Shown: in pieces, positions 10,857-20,627 of the stretch | How the letters are laid out: every line of letters starts with the position of its first letter | Position numbering within the stretch: position 1 is the first letter of the stretch | Assembly (NCBI GenBank): GCA_036346395.1 | Contig: CM070615.1 | Location: forward strand, 5,461,534-5,525,533 | DNA length: 64,000 bases | Direction of reading: 5' to 3' | Source: Hsuehochloa calcarea | Taxonomy: Eukaryota; Streptophyta; Magnoliopsida; Poales; Poaceae | Made by a program: the position numbers and the translations under genes | Notes under the pieces: model-generated | Database searches by the model: none | What the model was told of the DNA's origin: nothing | Seen by the model: only the letters and a program-made list of their open reading frames with translations

Positions 10857-11984
10857 GTGACAGAGAGTATATTTGTAGAGGAAGATGATGATGGACTCGA
10901 TGATGCTCTTCCACCTGTTGCTGTTGACGCTCCTATTCCAGCACAAGAACCTGATGTTACTACCTCGCCTTCAGTTGATGCACCTGCTGCATCTTCATCA
11001 TCAGCAGTACCTGCGGAGGTCGAAGAGGTATTTTTCTCTCCGGGTGCGCCACTTCACATTCAAAGGCAGCACACTCCGGATCAGATGATAGGTAATCTCC
11101 ATGAGCGAGTCACTCACTCCAGGTATTATGATCCAAACCTCTATTCTCATTCTGCTTTTGTAGCTTCTTTTGAACTCCGCGATATATCACATGCTTTATC
11201 TGATTCTAGTTGGGTCAATGCCATGCATGAGGAGTTAGAGAATTTTGAGATGAATAAGGTCTAGAACCTAGTAGAACCTCCTAGTGGTCATAATATTATA
11301 GGAACCCGCTGGGTTTTCAAAAACAAACAAAATGAGGATGGTTCTGTGATTAGAAACAAGGCTAGGTTGGTATCTCAGAGGTTTAGCCAAGTTGAGGGGT
11401 TAGATTTTGATGAGACCTTTGCTCCTGTTGCTAGACTAGAAGCCATTCGTATTCTGCTTGCATTTGCCTAAGTGCTTTAAATTATATCAGATGGATGTTA
11501 AGAGTGTCTTTTTGAATGGTTACATAGAGGAGGAAGTGTATGTTAGGCAACCCCCAGGCTTTGAGAATCCCAAGAACCCACATCATGTCTTCAAGCTGTC
11601 CAAAACCTTGTATGGTCTTAAACAAGCCCCTAGAGTCTGGTATGATAGGCTTAAGACCTTCTTGCTTAAGAATGATATTGAGATGGGTAAGGTAGACAAG
11701 ACCTTGTTCATTCTTATGCGTGGCAATGACTTCCTGCTTGCTCAGATTTACGTTGATGATATTATCTTTGGTGGTTCTTCTCATGCTCTTGTTTCCAGCT
11801 TTTCTGAGACTATATCCAGAGAATTTGAGATGAGCATGATGGGAGAGCTCAATTACTTTCTGGGACTTCAAATCAAGCAATGTAAGGAATGGATCTTCAT
11901 CCATCAGACAAAGTATACTAAGGACCTGCTCAAACGCGTCGACATGGGTGACTGCAAGCCGATCCAGATGAGGAAGGAGAAGCC
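10857..11984 (+). pseudogene. Sirevirus-like reverse transcriptase
   Basis: An acidic/proline-rich linker (10857-11060) leads into the copia RT. The N-terminal part reads SWVNAMHEELENFE, then TAG at 11262, then WVFKNKQNEDGSVIRNKARLV and DETFAPVARLEAIR. A frame change near 11468 precedes ORF 11458-11988 with MDVKSVFLNGYIEEEVYV, LYGLKQAPRVWYDRL and the catalytic box YVDDII (about 11752-11769). The active-site aspartates are intact, but the stop and the frameshift break the enzyme. It would make the element's cDNA in the particle. Confidence 0.85.
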
Positions 11985-12385
11985 GTGAATCAACACGAGT
12001 ACCGCAGCATGATCGGCTCTCTCCTGTACCTGACGGCCTCAAGACCGGAAATCCACTTCACAGTCTGCCTCTGCGCGAGGTTTCAGGCGTCTCCGAGAGC
12101 TTCCCATTGCCAAGCTGTTAAGCGCATATTCAGGTATTTACGCTCTACCCTTCAGTATGGCATTTGGTACTCTTGTTCTTCGTCTTTGTCCATTCGGGGG
12201 TTTTTTTATTCTGATTTTGCGGGCTGTCGGCTTGATAGGAAGAGTACCTCGGGCACTTGTCACTTCCTATGCACTTCTCTTGTTTCTTGGTCTTCTAGGA
12301 AGTAGTCCTCTGTTGCACAATCTACTTCTGAAGCTGAATATGTAGCTGCTGCTAGTTGCTGTAGTCAGATTTTGTGGATGGTATC
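11985..12385 (+). pseudogene. Sirevirus-like RNase H, first part, cut by the CRM-like insertion
   Basis: The frame reads YRSMIGSLLYLTASRPEIHF, AVKRIFRYLRST and SWSSRK, then a TAG at 12303, then SSVAQSTSEAEYVAAASCC and QILWMVS. It stops at 12385, where the CRM-like LTR begins. The missing end of the domain is found 7.3 kb away at 19676. The bases gtatc at 12381-12385 recur at 19671-19675 as the target duplication. Confidence 0.9.
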
Positions 12386-13235
12386 TGATGAGTCACGGCG
12401 GCCCGATCTTCCGATAGGTTCGATTTGGTTCGTCGTGAGGACGTTGACGCTTTGAGGCTTCCAACCAACAGATCGTCACCTCGCAATTCGCTACACCCAA
12501 GCGCTGTCGTTATCGACCACGCTTGCACGCGATCGATCTTACCACGAAGGTTATTGTTCCTGCAAGCAATCGAAGCAACTCACAAGAACAAGGTAGATGC
12601 AATCTGAATTGTATTGCGGATATGGATGAAGTTTACAAGTGGGGTTCCTCAAACCGATAATCGACGAAAATGCAATTGGCAGAATAATCTAAGAAAAACC
12701 CACCCTAAACTATGACAGCTATTGTATATATATAGGGAAACGTGAGGAGGTCGACCTAGGGTTGTGCGGCTGTGGGATGAAGCGTACACAACCTGGACTC
12801 CAACCTCGTCACGTTTACAAAGTCTTATTAGTTTCCAAAACGGTGACGCAGTACCTTGTGTTGCGTATTTTTGGTCGAAGATCTGGTTGTAGGACTGGTC
12901 CTAGGGTGGTCTTGAGGAGTCCATGCTATCTTTGGTCGTAGATTGTGTCCAACGAATCAACTAGTCGTAGGTCTTCTTGTAGTGGTCGTAGACCCTGCGG
13001 AACTGGTCGTGGCCCTTCTTGAACTGGTCGTAATCCTAGATTCCTGAGTACAAGTAAATCATCTCTATTAGGCAGCATCATAGAGTTCTCAAATAATACA
13101 CTCAGCCCTAGAAACGACTTTACCTGATCGATTAAGTTACGTGCTCTAGCTCTTGTCATAGGACCGTGTAGTTCAGCACCCAGATCTGGAGGGTCTTGTG
13201 TAGTGCGTGTATCCGAAGGAGGGATGTCCTCATCA
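12386..13235 (-). repeat. CRM-like 3' LTR (850 bp)
   Basis: Bounded by tgatgagtcacgg at 12386 and gtcctcatca at 13235. The partner is 18825-19670. A minus-strand TATA box (tatatata, about 12725-12734) lies mid-LTR. The stretch 12955-13040 holds short ggtcgtag repeats that also encode the end of the element's reading frame. Confidence 0.9.
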
Positions 13236-13303
13236 TACTCCCCCTCTTGAATTGGAGTCGTCCTCGACTCAAGCTCATCTTCTTCTCCCACGTATGGTTT
13301 CAA
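12926..13303 (-). CDS. C-terminal tail of the CRM-like integrase frame, crossing polypurine tract and LTR
   Basis: This 125-residue minus-strand frame starts in the internal region (YVGEEDELESRTT), passes through the polypurine tract at 13236-13248 and continues about 100 residues inside the LTR to a stop at 12926. Inside the LTR it has a basic motif GPMTRARARNLIDQVKSFLG and then a degenerate 7-residue repeat (GLRPVQE, GPRPVPQ, GLRPLQE). The other LTR (19361 onward) keeps the same tail open to the same stop, with only a few residue changes. CRM elements are known for an integrase end that overlaps the LTR, and this fits. As an isolated frame it is a fragment of a broken polyprotein. Confidence 0.7.
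   Translation of the reverse strand: MKPYVGEEDELESRTTPIQEGEYDEDIPPSDTRTTQDPPDLGAELHGPMTRARARNLIDQVKSFLGLSVLFENSMMLPNRDDLLVLRNLGLRPVQEGPRPVPQGLRPLQEDLRLVDSLDTIYDQR
13236..13248 (-). promoter_or_regulatory. Polypurine tract of the CRM-like element
   Basis: The minus strand reads aagagggggagta directly next to the 3' LTR start. This purine run primes plus-strand DNA synthesis. It is also coding, within the integrase tail frame. Confidence 0.8.
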
Positions 13304-14440
13304 ATCTCAAATGTTAAATGTGGGGCTAACCCCAAAATCTGCAGGTAATTCTAATTGATATGCATTATCATTTATCTTCTTAATTATCTTAAGCGGTCCT
13401 TGACTCTAGGCATCAACTTTGATTTTCTTAATTAGGAAACCTATCCTTTCTCAAATGAACCCAAACTAAATCACCGGTTCAAATTTGACAACTTTCCTAC
13501 CTTTACTTCCAAAGAACCTTATACCTTTCAGGTCATATGCTCTATATTCTCTTTAGTGGTTTCATGCAACTTGAGAATAAATGCAAGACGCTTCTTAGCA
13601 TCTAGATTAATTTTTTGGAGGTCGGTAAGGTAGTAAATCAATAGAACACGGGGTTAAAACCATACACTACCCGAAATGGACTTACCTTGGTGGTGGAGTG
13701 TCTTGACCTATTGTAAGCAAACTCAATATCACGGTAAACACTCTTCCCACATCTTCAAGTTCTTCTTTAAAACAGCCCGCAACATGGTGGATAACGTGCG
13801 GTTGACAACCTCCGTTTGTCCATCAGTTTGGGGATGGCATGTAGTAGAGAACAGCAGCTTTGTCCCCAATTTATTCCAAAGTGATCTCCAAAAGTGGCTC
13901 AAAAACTTCGCATCACGATCCGAGACAATAGTATTGGGCACTCCATGTAAGCGAATGATTTCCCTGAAAAACAAATCAGCTATGTTTGTAGCATCATCGC
14001 TCTTGTGACAAGATATAAAATGTGCCATTTTAGAAAATCGATCCACTACTACAAATATACTATATCTCCCCCTCTTTGTCCTAGACGGGACTTAGCTTTG
14101 TTGCATGTAGTGCAGCGAGCTACGTAGCGCTCGACATCACGCCTCATCTTTGGCCAAAAGAAGTGGGTGGCCAGCACATCTTCTGTCTTCTTTGCTCCAA
14201 AATGCGCCATCAAACCTCCTCCATGTGCCTCCTGTAACAACAAAAGACGAACAGAGCTAGCTGGAACGCATAGCTTGTTAGCACGATAGACCAAACCATC
14301 ATTCAGCACATAGTTATTCCATGTCTTCCCTCCTTTACAATGTTCAAGCACTTCCTTAAAATCCAAATCAGTGACATATAAACTCTTAATGGCCTCCAAA
14401 CCAAAAATCTTATGGTCAAGTTGAGATAACATGGTATAAC
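13304..14440 (-). pseudogene. CRM-like integrase
   Basis: The ORF at 14049-14465 carries the zinc module (EAHGGGLMAHFG ... CTTCNKAKSR). The ORF at 13729-14046 holds the core with Asp in MDRFSKMAHF, Asp in IVSDRDAKF and Glu in QTDGQTEVVNR. Downstream to 13304 the integrase C-terminal part is recognisable only in pieces with stops and frame changes (LRKSKLMPR near 13410). The frame between zinc module and core is also shifted near 14048. The catalytic residues are intact but the gene is not. Confidence 0.8.
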
Positions 14441-14968
14441 GTCTAGAGAGCGCATCAGCAATCACATTATCCTTACCTTTCTTATGCTTTATAACATATG
14501 GGAATGACTCAATAAATTCTACCCGCTTAGCATGTCGTTTATTCAGGTTTAGCTTGACTTCTAATATGTTTTAGCGATTCATGATCCGAATGTATAACAA
14601 ATTCTTTGGGCCATAGATAATCTTGCCAAGTTTGAAGCACTCGAACTAAAGCATACAATTCCTTATCATAGGTGGAATAATTCAAACTAGGCCCATTTAG
14701 TTTTTCACCAAATATGCAATCGGTTTACCTTCTTGAATCAATACACCACCTATCCCAATCCCACCGCATCACATTCAATTTCAAAAGTCTTACCAAAATC
14801 AGGGAGTTGGAGTAGGGGTGCTTGGGTGAGCTTCTCTTTTAACAAGTTGAATGCCTTCTCTTGTGCAGGTCCCCATTGGAAAGGCACTCCTTTCTTTGTC
14901 AATTCATTCAATGGTGCGGCAATGGTGAAATCCCGCACAAAGCGCCGATAGAATCCAAAGAAGGCCAT
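14430..14968 (-). pseudogene. CRM-like RNase H
   Basis: The ORF at 14750-14968 reads FYRRFVRDFTIAAPLNELTK and FQWGPAQEKAFNLLKEKL, the RT-RNase H connection of gypsy elements. The middle of the domain (14470-14750) is recognisable but frame-shifted. The domain ends with MIADALSRRY at 14465, directly upstream of the integrase zinc module. It would degrade RNA in the RNA-DNA hybrid during reverse transcription. Confidence 0.75.
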
Positions 14969-15950
14969 GGAAGCTCCGCACTTGTGACACAGTAGTAGGC
15001 GTCGGCCAGCTTTGGATGGCTACAATCTTTGTCTCATCCACCTCAATGCCCTGTGGTGTCACAACATAACCAAGAAATGCAACTCGATTGGTGCAAAAGG
15101 TGCACTTCTCGAGGTTACCAAACAAACGTGCGTCTCTCAAAGCATTAAAAACAGCACGTATATGATTTAAGTGTTGCTCATGTGACTTGCTATAAATCAA
15201 GATATCATCAAAGTAAACCACCACAAATTTTCTAATGAAAGGACGTAAAACCTCGTTCATCAAACGCATAAAAGTACTAGGTGCATTAGTAAGACCGAAA
15301 GGCATCACTAACCACTCATATAATCCAAACTTAGTTTTAAAAGCAGTTTTTCATTAATCTCCTAATTTCATTTTAATCTGGTGGTAACCACTCCGCAAGT
15401 CAATCTTTGTGAAAATAATAGAACCACTCAATTCATCTAGCATGTCGTCTAGCCTTGGGATAGGATGACAATACCTTATAGTAATGTTATTAATGGCTCT
15501 GCAATCAACACACATACGCCAACTACCGTCTTTATTAGGAACCAAAAAATCGGAACAAAGACAAGGACTAAGGCTTTCTCTTACGTACCCACGGTCCAAA
15601 AGATCTTGGACTTGTCGTTGAATTTCCTTAGTCTCCTCTGGATTGGTCCTATATGCAGCACGGTTTGGCAAAGTCGCTCCTGGGATCAAATCAATTTGAT
15701 GCTCAATTCCTCGAATAGGTGGTAATCCCGGGGGTACCTCAGTTGGAAATACATCCACATACTCCTGCAAAAGGTTAGCAACATCAGGAGGCAAAGAGCT
15801 AGCTATGTCCTCAAGCGAATATAAGACATTTTTGTATATCAAAGCATAGCATGGCAGCTCATTATTACAAATTTTGGCAAGTTCAGATTTAGTGGCAATC
15901 ATAACACATCCCTTCAATTTAATTCCCTCGGACTTAGGACTAGACGCCAC
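14904..15950 (-). pseudogene. CRM-like reverse transcriptase
   Basis: The upstream ORF (15354-15950) has EYVDVFPTEVPPGLPPIRGI, the palm entry RMCVDCRAINNIT and FTKIDLRSGYHQIKM, then ends at a stop. The downstream ORF (14904-15308) resumes with MPFGLTNAPSTFMRLMNEVL and the catalytic YFDDIL box (about 15205-15225), then FLGYVVTPQGIEVDE. A gap and frame change near 15310-15353 separates them. Active-site aspartates are intact. The same frame changes again near 14960, at the RNase H border. Confidence 0.85.
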
Positions 15951-17796
15951 TTTCTCCCTTTTGGGTGGGAAAACACGTTTTGCTACTTGCTGATTTTCAG
16001 AATCATGCTTATCGGTGTTTCTTTCATTTTTAGCACGCTTTCTTCATCTTTGTAATCTCGGTGGTGTCAAAGGCAACAACAATCTTCTTACCCTTATGTG
16101 AAAATGAGTAGGTATTAGCTCTACCATGGTGCAAAACATCATTGTCATATATCCAAGGTCTCTGAGAGCAACAAAGAGCATGCTTGCATAGGTGCGATAT
16201 CAAAGTCGAACTATCTTTGTAATTACCTGCTAAAAATTACACTTTCACAACTTTGTGTACCTTTAATTTACCACACGAATTGAACCATTGGATGTAGTAG
16301 GGGCGTGGGTGTGGTTGTGTGGTCAAGCCAAGCTTCTCGACCATCTCGGAGCTTGCAAGGTTGTTGCAGCTCCCTCCATCAATGATGACTCTGCAGGCTC
16401 TATCCTTCACGAAATGCAGTGCAAAACAAGTTGTGCCGTTGATTTTGCTCCGCTCTCTCCACTTGTGCGCTCAGCACTCGTTGCGCAACAAGGCTCACAT
16501 GATACTCGGTGTCAACAGCAGCTACTTGTTCCTCTACATCATCAGCATCACTGTCTATCTCATCTCCTCCACCTGCAATGTTAGCTGCAAGTACATATTC
16601 GTCCTCAATATCACTAGTACTTACATAACCACCGTCTTTGGTGGCAAGGTATGCTCGCTGACTGGGGCAGTCCCTCATGACGTGCCCCATTCCCTTGCAA
16701 CGGTGGCACACAATCCCGATGAGTACGACCGAAGAAGCAACCGACGAAGAACTCTTGGTGGTGCACGCACACTAGTAACTTTACTTACCTCGGGTGCATG
16801 TGATGTGGTCTGAGGTCCTACTCGTGGAGGGGGCAGCGGACCGTGTAGTGAAGGTGGTCTTGTTTTGGCTTGCCCGACCTTTGGTCGTGGTGTAGACATG
16901 CTCCCAAAGTTGTTCCTTGGCCTCTGTTGTCGTCCTGTAATTCCTTTTACGCCAAACATGCAAGTTGGAACAATCTAGGGGCGCTATCGTATTCTTTGTA
17001 ATCCACTATGTCACGAATTTCACGTCTTAATCCTCCATAAAACGCGCCATTGCGGCTTCTTCATCCTCAATAATATCACAACGCAACATGCTAATTTGTA
17101 GCTCGATAATATTCTTCTACGGATCTATTACCTTGGTTTAAGCGCTGCAATTTATTACGCAAATCACGTTTAAAAGAAGGTGGGACAAATCATTACGATA
17201 GCAACCTTTAACCCATCCCACGTAGTAGGCGCTAATCCTTGGTGCATACCCTATTCCACCAAATGATGGCAAAGTTTTTAAATTCACTTGTGGCTTGCCT
17301 AACTCTATGCACTTCGGAACTAAGTGAGCATTCAATTTCATTCTCCGTCATCTCCCAATCTAGATATATTTCAGCATCATAAGCACCCGCAAAAGATGGT
17401 ATAGAGAACTTAACTTTAGCATATGGATCATCATTAACACGTGCATTATGTTGTTTGAACATTATTACCTCTCATACCTTGACGGTTGAAGTTCGGTCGG
17501 TTCGTTATGCGTGCATCAAAGGCGTCGTGGTCGTGCATCTCATTATCATTATCAAACTCATGGTCATGGCGGCACCACGAGGTTCCACACGACCAACGTT
17601 TGGTGGTCGGTTCACCATTCTTTCGAGGCGTGTAGTGGCGCGCAATACTATCTTTGATTGAGCGTTGTAATGTGATCGTGGTAGCTTGAAGCTTCCTGTC
17701 GATGTCCTCATTAACGGTAGTGCGTTGTTCATCCAATAGCGTCATGAGCTCTTCCATCAAAACACACTCTTGCGCATCCAATCCTTCACCTGACAT
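15951..17796 (-). pseudogene. CRM-like gag and protease
   Basis: The gag start is ORF 17446-17796 (MSGEGLDAQECVLMEELMTL), about 1 kb inside the 5' LTR. The gag core continues in another frame at 17232-17462 (AYDAEIYLDWEMTENEIEC, IIWWN). A CCHC knuckle CHRCKGMGHVMRDC lies at 16665-16710. The protease active site reads VIIDGGSCNN near 16367-16396, split from the upstream frame by shifts. The region from 15951 to 16360 is the linker toward RT and shows only broken frames. At least three frame changes inactivate gag-protease. Confidence 0.75.
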
Positions 17797-18810
17797 GGTT
17801 AGTAGGAGACAAAAGACAACACAAAGGAATTATCCCTATCACTATTAGGTGGTCGGAGGGTGGAATCACACACTCTCAAGCGTCTTACCAAGCTCTTATG
17901 AGTTTCTTACCAAATTGCAGCAGGTGGTCTAATCGGCGAAGGTGGGATGTACGATCACGGCGGAGGCGAATGCGAGGATCCAATCTGAGGGTCGAAAGTC
18001 TGTGGAGCTCAAACAGGCAATGTTTAGTAGCAAGGAATAGCAATAATGAAATCATATTAGCAAAGCTGAACCAAAGCCCACAGTACTCGTCACAGTTGCT
18101 GGTCTAAAAGTGCCCCTAGCCCTAGCACAATACTGATCGAAACAAGGACTTGATACAAAGGAGTCCAAAGGATGCAAGGCGGGAACTGGTCGTAGACCAA
18201 CTAGGGGTGGTCGAATTGCTTCTTCTTCTTCTTTTCTTTTGCACTTTTTGCTTCTTTTCTTTTCTTTTCTTTTGCATTTTGTGCTTCCTCTTTTTTTTTG
18301 CAAACGTGACTCAAGCCCAAAATTCTTCTGTTACCTTTTCTGGATCCGATGAGGTGATTGGGTCACAAACTTTTTCCGGAGAGCAGGGGTAAATAGGTAA
18401 TTAAAAGATACTCTCTCTCTCTGAACTTGGGCTGGTTCATTGCGGCTCTAATCCGACCGGGATCGAATCCGACCGGTGGTAGTTCTGAGTGGATGGTAGA
18501 ATGGGTGTTGCTCGAAGAGGTGGTCGGATCCGAGTAGATGTTCGATTCACCACATGGTAAATGGGTGTCCTCGAAAAAGGAGGTGTGGTCGAATGGTGTG
18601 TCGCCAGAAAGAATGCTACTCTAAACCAAAGTCCAAAGACACCGACGATGGATCGAACTCAACAATGCGAAACTGAAAACAAAATTGCGAAAGGCACAAA
18701 GTGGTTTGGACGGCGGAATAATTACGATCTAAAACTTTTTGACGGTTTTCGGACTCTAGAGGGAACACAACTAACAAAAGGATAAACGAAATTACCTAAC
18801 GGGCAACCTT
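17797..18810 (-). other. Leader of the CRM-like element
   Basis: About 1 kb between gag and the primer site. It contains no convincing gene. It has a pyrimidine-rich stretch around 18215-18300 (repeated cttctt and cttttc) and a CT dinucleotide run near 18411-18421. Short ORFs here are chance products of low-complexity sequence. Confidence 0.6.
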
Positions 18811-18823
18811 TGCTCGATACCAC
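18811..18823 (-). promoter_or_regulatory. Primer-binding site of the CRM-like element
   Basis: The minus strand reads gtggtatcgagca, starting one base from the 5' LTR end. It resembles the initiator-Met primer site TGGTATCAGAGC but lacks one A. The Angela-like element at 37868-37880 has the same shortened form. Confidence 0.65.
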
Positions 18824-18824
18824 T

Positions 18825-19670
18825 TGATGAGTCACGGCGGTCCGATCTTCCGATAGGTTCGATTTGGTTCGTCGTGAGGACGTTGGCGCTTTGAGGCTTC
18901 CGACCAGCGGATCGTCACCTCGCAATCGCTACACCCGCGCGCTGTCGTTATCGACCACGCTTGCACGCGATCGACCTTACCACGAAGGTTATTGTTCCCG
19001 CAAGCAATCGAAGCAACTCACAAGAACAAGGTAGATGCAATCAATTGTATTGCGGATATGGATGAAGTTTACAAGTGGGGTTCCTCAAACCGATAATCGC
19101 TAAACCGCAATTGGCAGAATAATCTAAGAAAAACCCACCCTAAACTATGACAGCTACTGTATATATATAGGGAAACGTGAGGAGGTCGACCTAGGGTTGT
19201 GCGGCCGTGGGATGAAGCGTACACAACCTGGACTCCGACCTCGTCACCTTTACAAAGTCTTATTAGTTTCCAAAACGGTGACGCAGCACCTTGTGTTGCG
19301 TATTTCTGGTCAAAGATCTGGTTGTAGGACTGGTCCTAGGGTGGTCTTGAGGAGTCCATGCTATCTTTGGTCGTAGATTGTGTCCAACGAATCAACTAGT
19401 CGTAGGTCTTCTTGTAGTGGTCGTAGACCCTGCGGAACTGGTCGTGGCCCTTCTTGAACTGGTCGTAATCCTAGATTCCTGATTACAAGTAAATCATCTC
19501 TATTAGGCAGCATCATAGAGTTCTCAAATAATACACTCAGCCCTAGAAACGACTTTACCTGATCGATTAAGTGACGTGCTCTAGCTCTTGTCATAGGACC
19601 GTGTAGTTTAGCACCCAGATCTGGAGGGTCTTGTGTAGTGCGTGTATCCGAAGGAGGGATGTCCTCATCA
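18825..19670 (-). repeat. CRM-like 5' LTR (846 bp)
   Basis: Partner of 12386-13235, with TGATGAG and CTCATCA ends and gtatc target duplication at 19671-19675. The minus-strand TATA box is at about 19160-19169. Its reading frame 19361-19678 repeats the integrase tail seen in the 3' LTR. Confidence 0.9.
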
Positions 19671-19675
19671 GTATC

Positions 19676-19958
19676 CACTCTTAAGGACTATGGGTTAAAT
19701 TTTGCAAGTGTTCCTCTTTTCTGTGATAACACTTCTGCTATTAACATTGCTAAGAACCATGTGCAACACTCTAGGACCAAGCACATAGACATTCGCTATC
19801 ACTTCCTTAGAGACCATGTCGAGAAGGGAGATATTGTGTTGCACTTCGTGGAGTCCGAGGCTCAACTGGCTGATATCCTCACCAAGCCTTTAGACCCAAC
19901 TAGGTTTGCCACCTTGAGAAGCGAGTTAGGGGTAATTTATCCCTATGGGTTGGTTTGA
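19676..19958 (+). pseudogene. Sirevirus-like RNase H, second part, and end of pol
   Basis: Directly after the CRM-like element the frame resumes with LKDYGLNFASVPLFCDNTSA, then KHIDIRYHFLRDHVEKGDIV and ADILTKPLDPTRF, ending YPYGLV and TGA. This completes the copia RNase H begun at 11985. A purine run (gagggggag) overlaps and follows the stop. The part in this segment is open to its natural end. Confidence 0.9.
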
Positions 19959-20627
19959 GGGGGAGTTCGATCTTTTCTGATCTTACCTTGTTCTTTTGAT
20001 CTTTTATTGTTCTTTTTCTGAACTTATTGATCTTTTTGAACTTTTTAGGTTTTTAGGCTTTCTATTGCATCTCATTGTATCATATTGCATTCATATGAAA
20101 AATACAACAAGTGGTATGAAAAATCCAAAAAGATGAATTGTAATATAAGATTTTCTACTTATCTTTTAAAATTGATGAAGCTTTGCCTATTACCGTTTGG
20201 AGGTTTAGTATTTCAATTCTTGCTCAATGCCATGTCTAGTTCCTTGACTTGCTAGAATTATCATATTTTCACATATATAGATAAGTCTTTGTTGTATGAG
20301 CTAGAACTCTAAAACAACTCGAACTAAAAATTACAATTTGTGGATGTTTTAGCTAGTTGCGCAATTAGTGCTCCTTTTGTGACATTGGCCCTGTCAGAAT
20401 TGCTTGTTAGCTCTTGAATCTAAAATTGACGATTACTTGAGCTTTTTGTGTTCTTGAGATTTTAAAACTGCTCCTGTGAAAAATGAAAAATCAAGATTGT
20501 CTTATGCTTAAAATGTGCCAAACTACTCTTACGAGACTGCTTGTCAAAGACATGAACTTGGAGATAGTTTGCTGATCCAGATGATCTCATGGGGACTGCT
20601 TGTCAGAAATGACATGAACCTCAAGAT
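19959..20627 (+). other. Post-pol spacer of the Sirevirus-like element (shortened)
   Basis: Non-coding, T-rich spacer between pol and LTR B. It aligns closely with 22958-23626 in the second copy. It stops abruptly at caagat|tgtggatatc, where the second copy has about 1.1 kb more and then a polypurine tract. No envelope-like gene is visible. Confidence 0.75.

Larger units (their letters stand above)
12386..19670 (-). mobile_element. CRM-like Ty3/gypsy retrotransposon, both LTRs present
   Basis: A 7285-bp minus-strand element inserted in the RNase H part of the Sirevirus-like element, with a perfect 5-bp target duplication gtatc. LTRs of 850 and 846 bp start TGATGAG and end CTCATCA. Gag, protease, RT, RNase H and integrase follow in the normal gypsy order on the minus strand. 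The integrase frame runs through the polypurine tract into the LTR, as known for centromeric (CRM) chromoviruses, and the integrase core (LLFSTTCHPQTDGQTEVVNR) fits that group. By eye the two LTRs differ at some 25-30 sites (about 3%), mostly transitions plus a few indels, so the insertion is moderately old. Frameshifts in gag and RT make it inactive. The lineage call is an inference. Confidence 0.85.
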
